This document shows positions 7,607 to 15,926 of a stretch of DNA of 15,926 nucleotides, piece by piece. The number at the start of each line of letters is the position of its first letter. The first letter of the stretch is position 1. The stretch is from contig PYST01000569.1 of NCBI GenBank assembly GCA_003049485.1, forward strand, positions 1-15,926, given 5' to 3'. The DNA is from Ophioceras dolichostomum. Its lineage: Eukaryota > Ascomycota > Sordariomycetes > Magnaporthales > Ophioceraceae. Made by a program: the position numbers and the translations under genes. A model generated the notes under the pieces. That model had not been told where the DNA came from. It searched no databases and saw only the letters and a list, made by a program, of their open reading frames with translations.

Positions 7607-8920
7607 ATGGCCCAACAACCGCAGCCAGAAGGGCCTACCTGGTCTAACAAGAATTGGGACGTGCTGGATGAGCTCGAGGAGGAAGCGCAGGATGCCACCC
7701 TCGCAAGCGTAGAAGCAGCTCTGCTTGCGGTCGGCAATGTTCTGGAAGCCAACGAAATCGTCTTCGGCGTCAGGGGCGGCCTGAACCTATACACGCGCGG
7801 CAGCCCTCGTGCCACGACAGATGTCGACATGGCTATCGACGTCGACGCCCATGGCTTGACAGCGCTCCTTCAGCTGTTCAGACACAATACGAGGTAAGTG
7901 GAGTGGCAGTAGCCAGCACGGACATCGAAAAAGCCCATGCCGCTCAATATCTTCGACATCTTTGGCATCAAGCCTGCTAAAACAAACCCTGCTCCCTATA
8001 GGGTCACCCGCCCTCTGGAGCCGACAAATTGGGCCGCGGGCACTGCGCGTATCTTCTATCGCGTATCGCCGGAACAGGTCGTCCAGCTGGACCTTATGCG
8101 CAACCTGGGCGGCGATGCTCTCTCCACGGTGCCAAACCTGGCGGACTCGATCGAGACGCTGCATCTCAGGGCCCACGAGGCCCACCATAGCAGCTTCCTG
8201 AACATCGCGGCTGAGTGCCGGTCCAAGCTGCGAGCACACGCCGACCGCGGCGACGGCGGAGACAGCAAGGACTACAACGACGTCTGGTACATCCTCTCCC
8301 AGGCAGCGAACGCGGCCACCATCCGCGGAGCCTCGCCCAACTGGTCGATGCAACACCGGAGCGCCTACCTCGAGAGCGCGCTGGGGGATCCGAATCACCA
8401 CGCGCGCGAGGCAACCATCCGCGACCTCCTAAACCTGCCCGCTCTTCCGCACGCGAGCGGGAATACGCACGGCGGCAACGGCGGGGGCGGCCGGGGAGGA
8501 GGCAACGCCCACGGCTCCAGGGGCAGCAACTCAAGCCCGGGCGGCGGCAAGAACACGCCGCCTAGCTCTACTGGCGCCTCGCACGGCAGCAAGGGGACCA
8601 CGACAGGTGGCCACACCGGCGGCGTCCCCGTCAAGACCGCATCTAAGAAGATGCGTACTAGCCGCTACATCCTCAACGGCGCCTTCCGCCGCGTTCAGCC
8701 TAATCAGCGGACGAATGGTATCGGTGCGCACGTGACGAACGGGAATGGTGTTACTGGTGCTCACAAGACCGGCGCCACCACCCCGTCTGCCCAGAAGCCC
8801 GCGATGACGGGTGTGAGGTCGGCCAAGGTGCTACCGGCGGCTTCGACTACGCAGACAAGGACTGCGACTGCGACACACGCGACTGGCAGGACAAACACCA
8901 CCACTCCGCAGAGAAGATAG
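7607..8920 (+). CDS. Nucleotidyltransferase (AbiEii/DUF1814-like fold) with a Gly/Asn/Thr-rich tail (two exons)
   Basis: Exons 7607-7893 and 8002-8920 join in phase 2 (donor GTAAGT, acceptor CTATAG, intron 108 nt) to give 401 aa. The ATG sits in a strong CAGCCATGG context. Residues 54-79 contain GVRGGLNLYTRGSPRATTDV followed by DMAIDV. This gives the nucleotidyltransferase signature: a Gly-Gly helix cap, RGSPR, and Asp72/Asp74 as the metal-binding pair. VQLDL, with Asp126, can supply the third carboxylate. KDYNDVWYIL at 185-194 matches the K-D-x-x-D block of AbiEii/DUF1814 proteins. From about residue 247 the chain is low-complexity, rich in Gly, Asn, Ser, Thr and His, with basic patches, and so probably disordered. 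The catalytic set looks intact, which suggests NTP transfer to an unknown acceptor (RNA, protein or small molecule). There is no signal peptide or membrane segment. Biological role unknown. Confidence 0.85.
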
Positions 8921-9604
8921 GTGATAGGCGTGGCGTGGAGCATCAAGGTTGGCTGCCTGCTCATGCTGTGAACATGCAGGCTAGATCCCCATCCAGCCAT
9001 CCAGCCAGCCATCCATCCCTCCATCCTTCCATCCCACGAGCAGGTCTCGTGTCATGACCGTGTGTACCACTTCGACTAACGATGAGAGATTATGGTGGCA
9101 GTGTGTGGGTGGGTGGTGGACAGGGTGTAAGGGCTGCGTCTACTGCCGCCGATCTCTGTAGTTGATGCTAGACTCTCCTTTGTATGTAACATTAGTACTA
9201 GCCTGCTGGCGGGCGTAGATGTCGGACTCAGGGCTGGACCCGAGATCTTAGATGGGAGCTGGGACTCTCTCACATGTACATAATTTGAGGCAGATGGACC
9301 TACTCCGACACGCCGCTTGTCCTGATGTAGATCTGCCAATACCATCATTATCATGCTGCCCCTCGTTATACAAAGGAAATGCCTGCTCGTTCGAGAGTGC
9401 AGCAATGCGACACCGCGGTTAACTCAACCAATGTCTTATAAACGAATTAATCATTATAAATGGCTAAGAGCACGGCCTAGCTGATGGTTGCCGCAGACTC
9501 CCCCAGAAAGCCACCGCAACCATCCTCACAGAGAGCCGCCTGAGCCCAGAACATGCGCTGGCGCAAAATCTGAACCCGGGGTGTTGAACCTTTAATCAGC
9601 AGTT
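8921..9604. other. Intergenic stretch between convergent genes
   Basis: Just after the stop codon is a possible stem (CCTGC...GCAGG near 8955-8980), then a CCAT/CCAG-type tetranucleotide tract at 8988-9035. Nothing else is recognised up to the end of the DUF1264 pseudogene. It should hold the 3' ends of both flanking genes. Confidence 0.5.
8988..9035. repeat. Imperfect CCAT/CCAG tetranucleotide tract
   Basis: Repeated CATC-CAGC-type units run through this stretch with point changes (CCAG, CCAT, CCCT, CCTT). It is a decayed microsatellite in the 3' flank of the 7607 gene. Confidence 0.8.
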
Positions 9605-10373
9605 CTACTTCTTCTTCCACGCATGGTCCGCATCCTCATGGATCTCCGGCTCCGCAATGCCCTCCCTCGCCTCCAACTTCCGCTTATAATCAACCCCAAA
9701 CCGCCCATCCCTCTCCCTAACAACCTCTGCGAAATCAAGCTGTCCCTCGCCCGTAAAACTGGTCATGAACTGCGGCTCGCCCAACGGAAGCTTGCCCCCC
9801 CGGTCAATCTACCACAGATGGTACACCTTCCCTCAGACCTTCACAAGCTCCTCCATCGCTTTGTTCTCGGCCGCCTGCTCCCACGCGGCCTCGGGTAGCA
9901 GCGCGTTCGACTTGGGCATGACCAGCATGCCGGACTTAACCTCGAACACGTGGCTGTGCCAGAGCCGCCGCTCGTCTTGTGAAAGCGTCTCGAAGAGCCG
10001 CGGGCTGATCATGTACTCGACGCCGATGATGCGCGCGCCGGCGTTGGGGGAGTCGTAGAGGATGCACTGCCGGACCTCCTCGTTCACGTGTCTGCAGTAG
10101 TGATTCGCTTCGACGAAGCGGGTTAGGTCGGACGCGTACGCGTGGAAGGCGTTGAGGTGGGCGCAGACGCCCTTCAGGTGGGAGAGATCCTGCATGTGTT
10201 CTAGGCAGTTAGGCGAAAGGTGATCTGTGCCTGCCTACCTAGGTAGGTAGGTAGCTTGGAGTAAGACGGAGTGATTGTTGATGCCTCCAACCTGCGCGAC
10301 TGATGCTCCGGTGTATAGCGCCTGGCTCTTAGCCGAGGTCGGCTCCCCTGACGGAGTCTGGGATGGACGACAT
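9605..10373 (-). pseudogene. DUF1264 (OBAP-like) protein, broken by two stops and a frameshift
   Basis: Exon 1 is 10373-10292 and exon 2 is 10189-9605, with a 102-nt intron (donor GTTGGA, acceptor ATGCAG). Exon 2 carries clear DUF1264 landmarks: GVCAHLNAFHAYA, EANHYC, VRQCILYDSP, IGVEYM, LWHSHVFEVKSGML and, further on, KLPLGEP. DUF1264 is the family of plant oil-body-associated proteins; fungal members are of unknown function. Two codons are stops: TGA at 9835-9833 and TAG at 9811-9809, before and after a conserved-looking GKVYHLW. Exon 1 has 82 nt, one base out of phase: the ATG frame hits TAA, while the conserved-looking SAKSQALYTGAS lies in the next frame. An ATCC duplication near the ATG would explain this. 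Downstream of the stops the frame stays readable to TAG at 9605, ending EDADHAWKKK, so decay looks recent. A shorter product from 10195 is possible but would lack the C-terminal third. Confidence 0.85.
10234..10254. repeat. TACCTAGGTA palindrome with GTAG repeats, inside the pseudogene intron
   Basis: CCTACCTAGG followed by three TAGG/GTAG units. It lies within the predicted intron of the DUF1264 pseudogene and matches the motifs at 6154-6176 and 14677-14690. Confidence 0.8.
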
Positions 10374-11584
10374 TTTGGCGCGGATGTCACTTTGTATCTG
10401 TTTCAGAGAGGAAGTGGAAATCCTAGATGGAGGAACGGCGTTTGGCATTTATCTATGGCAAATTGCGCCTGACATACGTAGCTGTAATCCCATCTTTGCT
10501 GGTCCGCGATCTGTTGACGTCATGCGGGCGCCTCGTCATAGCGGCGGCACTGGGGATACATTGGGACGCAAACACAAAAGCATCGTTGTATAATTGAATG
10601 CCTGATAGTTGGGCTCGTGCTTCTTCCATAAACCGTACAAAGACTGCCTGCCCGTTGTTGTAAAGGGGTTAAGAACGCACCTCCCTCGCGACATGAAGCT
10701 TGAAACGTCCAAGGTAGCTTGCCTTCGACCGTATTTCGTACCCGACCGAGCCTTAAGAGGCTTGAAGGACCCGGGGTCTGTTATCATTGAATCCTGCGTG
10801 GGTCTTCGCAGTCGGCATTTGTGGGTCCGGGGACGCCGCCGAACATCACAACGGCGGCGCCACAGTGATGAGGACATGAAGTGGAAAAACCGCCCAAGAT
10901 TTCCCGGGCAAAAAAGGGACGGGAACCATCAACGTTCAATGGAGGGAAGCGGCAGAATTGATCGCGCCGCAGCAGCCAATTGGATTCTGCTACGCCACTG
11001 ATGCACAGAACCCTTGAAGAAAAAAGAAACGGTTTCTGCCTCCAGTCCCCGGTGTCTCGAAACGATAGCTGGTGTGACTGCGCCCGGATGGGGCATCCAC
11101 CGCGACGGCTTCTGGCCAATGAAAAGGGCCAAATCTGGACCGTGACCACAGTGTAGCAAGAAAGCCGAAGGCGAAAAGAAAGTTGGGCAGGGACCCGCCC
11201 GTATCACCCCGCCAGGATGGATGGGCCCGCGTATTTCGTAAAAGCAGGCCCTTCGGTCGGGAAACGTTCTCACACACGCATTATTATGTCACAGCCTGCC
11301 TGCTGGGAATTTTGGCACGCATCAGGCTGAATCTTGGGCGGAATCAAGAGAAGATGGTCGGAAAGAACTCTCGATAAAAAAGGCCATCAATGTCCATGTG
11401 TTCGGATCTCTAGACCATCTCAAGCCATCGAACATCGCACACCAATCATCGGATCATCATTTCATTGTGCGAACGCTGGAACGCAGCGCATCCTCACGCT
11501 CAAACACCACCATCAAAACCCAATCAGCCGGCATCACCCCACGCAAACAACATCCTGATCAGTCTTCTGTCCCACACAATCACA
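10374..11584. other. Divergent spacer, probable promoter region of the 11585 gene
   Basis: No gene is supported; the long frames start with non-ATG codons. CCAAT boxes occur at 10976-10980 and 11116-11120. The last 120 bp before the ATG at 11585 are rich in CA and CATC, like a fungal 5' UTR. Confidence 0.45.
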
Positions 11585-12375
11585 ATGACCTACAACGACA
11601 ACAAAGAAGACCTCGTCTCCAACGACGGCGCCAGCTCCGTCGTCTCCCCTCAACAAACCCGCCAGCAGCTCTGCACGGCAGGCGGCACCTCCACCCCAGT
11701 CTGGGGCGTCGGCGCGACGACTAACCCCTCGACCGACTGCTCAGGCACCGCCTTCCCGCGCTCGGCCGCCTCGCTCTACTACCCCTACCTCTCCACGCGC
11801 GTCCTGGCCGTGCTCGTCGACGTCTTGCTCCTCATCGTCTCCGCCGTCGCCGCCCGCGAGGGCGGGCACAAGACCTGGCTCAGCCCCGTGCTGTCGCCCA
11901 CGTGCAACTCCCTCTCCGCGAACGTGCTGGACATCATCTGGCTCGTCTTCCAGCAGCGCCGGGGACCGCCTGCGCTGAGGGTGTTTTGGGATGGACCCCT
12001 CGCGATCGGCTTCGGCATTGCGGGTGGGTTTATGAGCAGCTTTACGGTTGGCGCGCAGCCGAGGGAGGGGAGCGATTTCAACTCGGTTGCGGCGGGCGCG
12101 ACGATTTCGGCGGGGATGTTTGTTCTGCTGTAAGTACCCCTCGGTTCGCTTCTTTTTCTTCTTCTTCAGTATTCGACTCGTCGTCGTGCTCTCTCCTGCT
12201 ACTTGGGAAGTCGCCGGGGTCTGGTATTGTGGTGCGTCCTGCTCTCTCTAACACTAGAGTTCTCAATTTACACAGGTTGATCCATTTCTCCGTCGCGATC
12301 GGCGGTGCCGTGCAGTGGCGTCAGATGCGGAAGGCGGGCCTGATGGGTGGCAGGAACAAGGGAAGCCGTGTCTGA
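11585..12375 (+). CDS. Multi-span integral membrane protein of unknown function (two exons)
   Basis: Exons 11585-12129 and 12276-12375 (donor GTAAGT, acceptor ACACAG, intron 146 nt, phase 2) give 214 aa. The ATG at 11585 is in a CACAATGAC context; upstream in-frame codons have no ATG. Residues 1-65 are polar and probably cytosolic. Hydrophobic segments lie at about 71-90 (STRVLAVLVDVLLLIVSAVA), 113-123 (weaker), 138-156 (PLAIGFGIAGGFMSSFTVG) and 170-195, the last one spanning the exon junction. The chain ends in a basic tail with KAGLMGGRNK. Size and layout recall small four-helix MARVEL-like fungal membrane proteins, but I see no diagnostic motif. The frame is intact, unlike both neighbours. 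Confidence 0.8.
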
Positions 12376-12850
12376 ACGGCAGACGATCGTAGAACTCAGC
12401 ACAGGGATCAAAGTTATGAAAAATCGGTACTTGGATATAGACTGGAGTATTTCAAGTTGAGGACGGAATATGGAAGGATTTTAAGGCAACGCTTTGGGTT
12501 TGATATTTTACTTGTACCTGTTCCATTATCATTCCTTCTTCCAATGTTTCAAGCGACCATCAATCATCAAACCTGCTCACCGATAACCGCCCCGAAGCTA
12601 ACCCCACCCACCTCGACGACCAACAACCCCACTAAATTCAGAGTCGTCGCAATTTTCGCTGGCGTCTTCCGCCATCAGTTCATTCCATTGATATTTGCAG
12701 TTCCCGATTGTACCGGGCTGTTTCTTGCAGTGTTCGCAGAATTCAACTTGCTATCCTGTCTATTTTCAATGGCAGCCCATTCGAGTCGCTTCTTTGGCTG
12801 CGAGGTTGTTCATGTTCAGCCAAAAACTCGCCCAATCCCCAATTGCAAGC
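12376..12850. other. Intergenic region before the P450 pseudogene
   Basis: The segment contains the 3' flank of the 11585 gene and the presumed promoter of the P450. Open frames here are shadows or lack a supported start. An in-frame ATG at 12812 could extend the P450 by 13 residues, but the ATG at 12851 puts the membrane anchor at the usual place. Confidence 0.5.
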
Positions 12851-14665
12851 ATGGACGTCGTCCTCACCATTGCACCCCCCCTCACCTTGTTGGCCCGCAT
12901 CGCCGCATACGCCATCCTTTGTCCCTGCCTCTTTGTTGTCTCTGTAGTTCTATACAGACTTATTTTTCATCCTCTCTCCTCCATCCCAGGCCCACGACTC
13001 GCAGCCGTCTCCAACACATGGTTGGCACGCCAGGTATGCCAGGGCCGCCTGCTGGTTCTTGGCAAGACGCTTCATCAGCAATACGGCCCTGTTGTCCGCG
13101 TCGGGCCGAGCGAGGTATGGCTCGGCTCAGAGGAGGGTTTCAGGAGCGTCTACGGTAGGATTGCGTCACCGTCGTCCCTTGCTTCCCGAGTCGTAGTAGC
13201 CAGGGCTGGGATCTGACTTGGGTCGTAGGCACTGGAAACGGCTTTGAGAAGTCTCAGTTTTATGGTAAGCACCCTAGCCCCTGAGCAACTGTGTCCGGCC
13301 AAGCTGACCGCTCTCTCTGTCGCCCAATCCTGATCGGAATAACGGCCACCGCCCTCCAAAAGCCCAGCTTTGACTGGCGCCTCCGCCGTCGGGATCCCCC
13401 AGACTCGCTGGACCTGCTCGCAGAGACAGATCTCCGGCGCTACCGCCTCCCGCGACGCCTTATCGGTCCCCTGTACCAAGCAGCGAGCGTGCGCAAGTAT
13501 CAGCCCGCGATAGACGACGTCCTCGATCGCGTTGTCGCACGGCTCCGGTCACTTGACGGTGCGGAGGTAGACCTAAAGGAGTGGATGCACATCATCACTG
13601 TCGAGTGTCTAGGGGCTATTGTCTTGTCTTGGTCTCCGGGCTATCTCCGCCACGTGTCGGACGGTGGGTCGGGTAGCTTCAGCTACCTCGGCTGGAAGCG
13701 CAAGGCCGTGTTCGGGCTGTTTCCGTTGGCTGTTGTTGTGGATTCTGTCTCGAAGTCGGCTGGGCGGCTGTTCGCGGATTTTTGGGGCGTCACCTTCAAA
13801 GCTCCCAGGACGCTTAGACACTTCTTCCCTGTATGGCTTCGCAAGCATACTATTTACCGTCCGCGTTCCTGACACTCTACCACTCAAGAAGCTGACTGGC
13901 TGGCCCCTATTTACCTGGACCGCAGCCCGTCCATCGGAAGATCAAAACCCGCGTCCAAAACGCCGTCAAGCCAAGCTCTCGCAAGGACAACCGCCAAGAT
14001 CTCCTCGCCGAGCTGATTCAGCTCCACAAGGACAAGCCTGAGTTCACTCGGTCATACCTCTCCGCATGGCCATTACTAACTTCGGTGCCGGCCACGAGAC
14101 GACTTCCTCAGCCCTCATATCCGTCCTGGCCATGCTCGGATCCCACCCTGTCATCCAGCTGCGCGTCTTCGAGGAACTCGACTATCAGGTCCACGAACTC
14201 CCGTTCACTCAGGCAGCGATCAAAGAAGCACAACGTCTGTATCCAGCCATCGGTATGGCCCTCCCTCGGACAGTCCCTTCGAGTGGACTGCACATCCACG
14301 GTTACACCATCCCGCCTGGAACGACGGTGGGGTGCAACCCGACCTCGCTCCATTGCAACATGGACATCTTCGGAGAGGACGCAGGACGGTACGATCCGGA
14401 TCGGTGGCTGGGAGGACGACGAGACTCGCGGACGATGGAGCGGTGCATTCTCACCTAGGGCGGCGGTGGGAGGACATGCCCCAGTCGTCATCTGGCAGAG
14501 CTGATCTTGCAGAGAGTGCTGGTCAGGCTTGTGAGAGAATTTGAGGTGGTCGTGACGAAGATGCCGAGGGACGAGGAGATGTGCTATTATTTTATGTCAA
14601 TGTTGACTGGTGTGAAGGTGCGGTTTCGGATCAGGGGCGAAGGCGTGAGTTACATTACTAGGTAG
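12851..14665 (+). pseudogene. Cytochrome P450, inactivated by several lesions
   Basis: The exons are 12851-13154, 13229-13264, 13343-13830 and 13926-14665. P450 landmarks appear in order: an N-terminal anchor followed by HPLSSIPGPRLA, YGPVVRVGPSEVW, GTGNGFEKSQFY, a long middle with ECLGAIVLSW, the I-helix GAGHETT (14084-14104), the K-helix EAQR (14225-14236), DPDRWL and the heme loop GGRTC with Cys at 14477. Summed exon length is one base short of 523 codons, giving about 522 aa, normal for the class. Lesions: exon 3 lacks an AG at the expected edge (TAA at 13340-13342). One base is missing near 14055-14065, just before MAITNFGAGHETT. A TAG at 14456-14458 sits where the family has Trp, followed by Ser for Gly two residues after the heme Cys. 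It resembles fungal P450s of the pisatin-demethylase-like group, a membrane-bound monooxygenase class. Any product would lack the heme ligand. Confidence 0.85.
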
Positions 14666-15837
14666 CCGCCCATAGACGTACCTAGGTACGAGGGCGACGT
14701 CCCCTCAGTCGGTCACGTTGATACTTGGGTGCCTCAACGATGTAGTTATGATATTAGAGGGGGTTGGTGCCACCACCTCTGGTGTAGCATTTGGATCGCG
14801 CTCGCCAACAATGGTCTCGTCCCGCCGTTTTTCCTTTTCCGGGACATTTCCCGGTAGTGGTCCCCTGACTTGACTGTCTGTACAAAGCCCGGAAGGGTTG
14901 GCCGATTATGAGTCCGGTAAGTCCGGGATCACACGTCCCCCTTCCGAAGGGTGTAGGTGAGTAAGCTCCAACAAGGCTCGACCAATCAATGCCTTGGCGT
15001 AAAACAGCCATGCGTCTCCCAAATAACCGGTTTAAGAGGCACAGCATGTGACAGGCTCTCAGCACCATGTATCCTCACACCCCTTCGAGATGGTATCGGA
15101 AAACAATGACGTGGAACTAGCGTGCGACCTAGTCGACGATAACCTACTTGCCCATGCGCGTAGCGAAGAAGCTGGGCTGGGTTGTGTTATGTTGCTAGAT
15201 ATGTTATGGAATCGCAATGTATTATTACCTTTATCCGTGATCATGTGCCACTATCCCGGGAAAGAAACACAAGCCATCGCCACCAGCTCCGAGCCTAGTT
15301 CTGACGACAGTGATGAGTAAGGTGACACACGAGGGAGTTTGTTTATACCTATTTGGGCGTTTCCTGATTTCCGTGTCAACCCGGCCCAGCTGCGCTAACC
15401 GGTGGCAACTGGGGGATTGTGGCCCCCGCGAGCCAATGGACACTGTAACCTCGTAGCCGTCGGGATCTGTTCGTGGCTAGTCGATGGGTTGAGGCTCGGA
15501 GCCAAGTGCATCGGCTTTCGCAATGCTCGCAAAATTTGTCCCTGTCAGCGCTGCCACCTATCCATATATGAGACGTGCAGCTAACCGGCTTCCCTGCCCG
15601 GGGCCCTGGCAACTTGGCAGCGGTGGTGGTGGCCTGCGTGGCGACGTCCATTGCCACCACAAAACACGACATTCGGGATGCTACCACATGCATTGCGCCC
15701 TACTAACCGGCGCTGCTGAGTGAGTCTTCCAGGTCGGTCGGCTTGGCCGGACGAAGACAGACGGACGTGAAGGAGGACCGGGGGAGGCCCTGCTCGTACT
15801 TTAAGAAGCCGGTGATGCCTTGTGGCTTAACCGTATG
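14666..15837. other. Gene-poor 3' stretch
   Basis: No gene is supported. A plus-strand frame ending at 15320 reads through an acidic SSDDSDE C-terminus (first ATG near 15090) and could be a relic, but it has no recognised domain. Several CCGGGA/TCCCGG motifs cluster at 14839-14930, one pair forming a palindromic stem at 14839-14854. The octamer CTAACCGG recurs near 15397, 15581 and 15704. Confidence 0.4.
14677..14690. repeat. 14-bp perfect palindrome CGTACCTAGGTACG
   Basis: This is the third occurrence of the TACCTAGGTA core in the window. It starts 12 bp after the P450 pseudogene stop. Confidence 0.85.
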
Positions 15838-15856
15838 GTTGTTGTTGTTGTTGTTG
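15838..15856. repeat. (GTT)6 microsatellite
   Basis: Six GTT units (AAC on the minus strand) end four bases before the second copy of the 66-bp module. This is the same relative place as the GAT array beside copy A. Confidence 0.9.
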
Positions 15857-15860
15857 AATT

Positions 15861-15926
15861 TTTAACGTCTGTTGAAAGCGCCGCCAAGCGCTTTCCACCT
15901 CCCTAGGGGTATAAGACGTGCTAGCG
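15861..15926 (-). repeat. Copy B of the 66-bp dispersed module, cut by the window end
   Basis: It is identical to 1290-1355 over the first 11 and last 16 bp, with a diverged middle of the same length. The middle carries a perfect 7-bp hairpin (GAAAGCG with CGCTTTC). If the module is a retrotransposon 3' end on the minus strand, the body of this copy lies beyond the window. Confidence 0.7.

Noticed and set aside
7937..8001. Extension of the second exon of the nucleotidyltransferase upstream to an ATG at 7937
   Set aside because: These bases fall in a well-formed intron (GTAAGT...CTATAG) whose removal joins the two conserved halves in frame.
10609..11001. 130-residue plus-strand frame
   Set aside because: TTG start, and it lies in the promoter region of the membrane-protein gene with no family resemblance.
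15048..15320. 90-residue frame with an acidic C-terminus
   Set aside because: No recognised domain, GTG at its head and no promoter or splice evidence; kept only as a possible relic in the unassigned stretch.
1..15926. CRISPR array, tRNA, rRNA or biosynthetic gene cluster
   Set aside because: No regularly spaced repeats, no cloverleaf or rRNA sequence noticed by eye, and no synthase or other cluster core gene beside the P450.

Overview
The window looks like nuclear DNA of a filamentous ascomycete (Pezizomycotina, most likely Sordariomycetes). Its genes are widely spaced and split by short GT-AG introns of 74-161 nt. The protein families are ones I know from such fungi: a DUF1264/OBAP-like protein, a fungal cytochrome P450 and nucleotidyltransferase-fold hypotheticals. 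The repeats are also fungal in type: Tad1-like LINE remains, a TA-flanked MITE and TACCTAGGTA-rich spacers. The species cannot be named from the sequence.

Layout. 1-4200 is a repeat-rich zone without a convincing host gene. It holds a 535-bp MITE-like element with perfect 78-bp inverted ends (87-621), a (GAT)n tract containing one N (1129-1287), and a minus-strand deletion derivative of a Tad1-type LINE that keeps only ORF1 sequence (about 1497-2515). It also holds an inverted pair of about 150-bp repeats (1934-2085 and 3299-3438) and an AT-richer LTR-like stretch (about 3887-4178). 4613-5673 (-) is a two-exon gene for a 299-aa protein with a degenerate nucleotidyltransferase-like fold and an Asn/Asp-rich insert. 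7607-8920 (+) is a two-exon gene for a 401-aa protein with a complete nucleotidyltransferase active-site pattern and a Gly/Asn/Thr-rich tail. These two genes are divergent, with a 1.9-kb spacer between them.

9605-10373 (-) is a DUF1264 gene broken by two in-frame stops and an early frameshift. 11585-12375 (+) encodes a 214-aa multi-span membrane protein. 12851-14665 (+) is a cytochrome P450 with a lost splice acceptor, a one-base frameshift and a stop codon inside the heme-binding loop. 14666-15837 has no gene I can support. The last 66 bp (15861-15926) are a second copy of a module found at 1290-1355, and again a trinucleotide tract adjoins it.

The genes do not form an obvious pathway. The main points are the divergent pair of nucleotidyltransferase-fold genes, two decayed metabolic-type genes only 2.5 kb apart with an apparently intact gene between them, and a repeat family whose copies share a structured 3' module but carry different trinucleotide tails.
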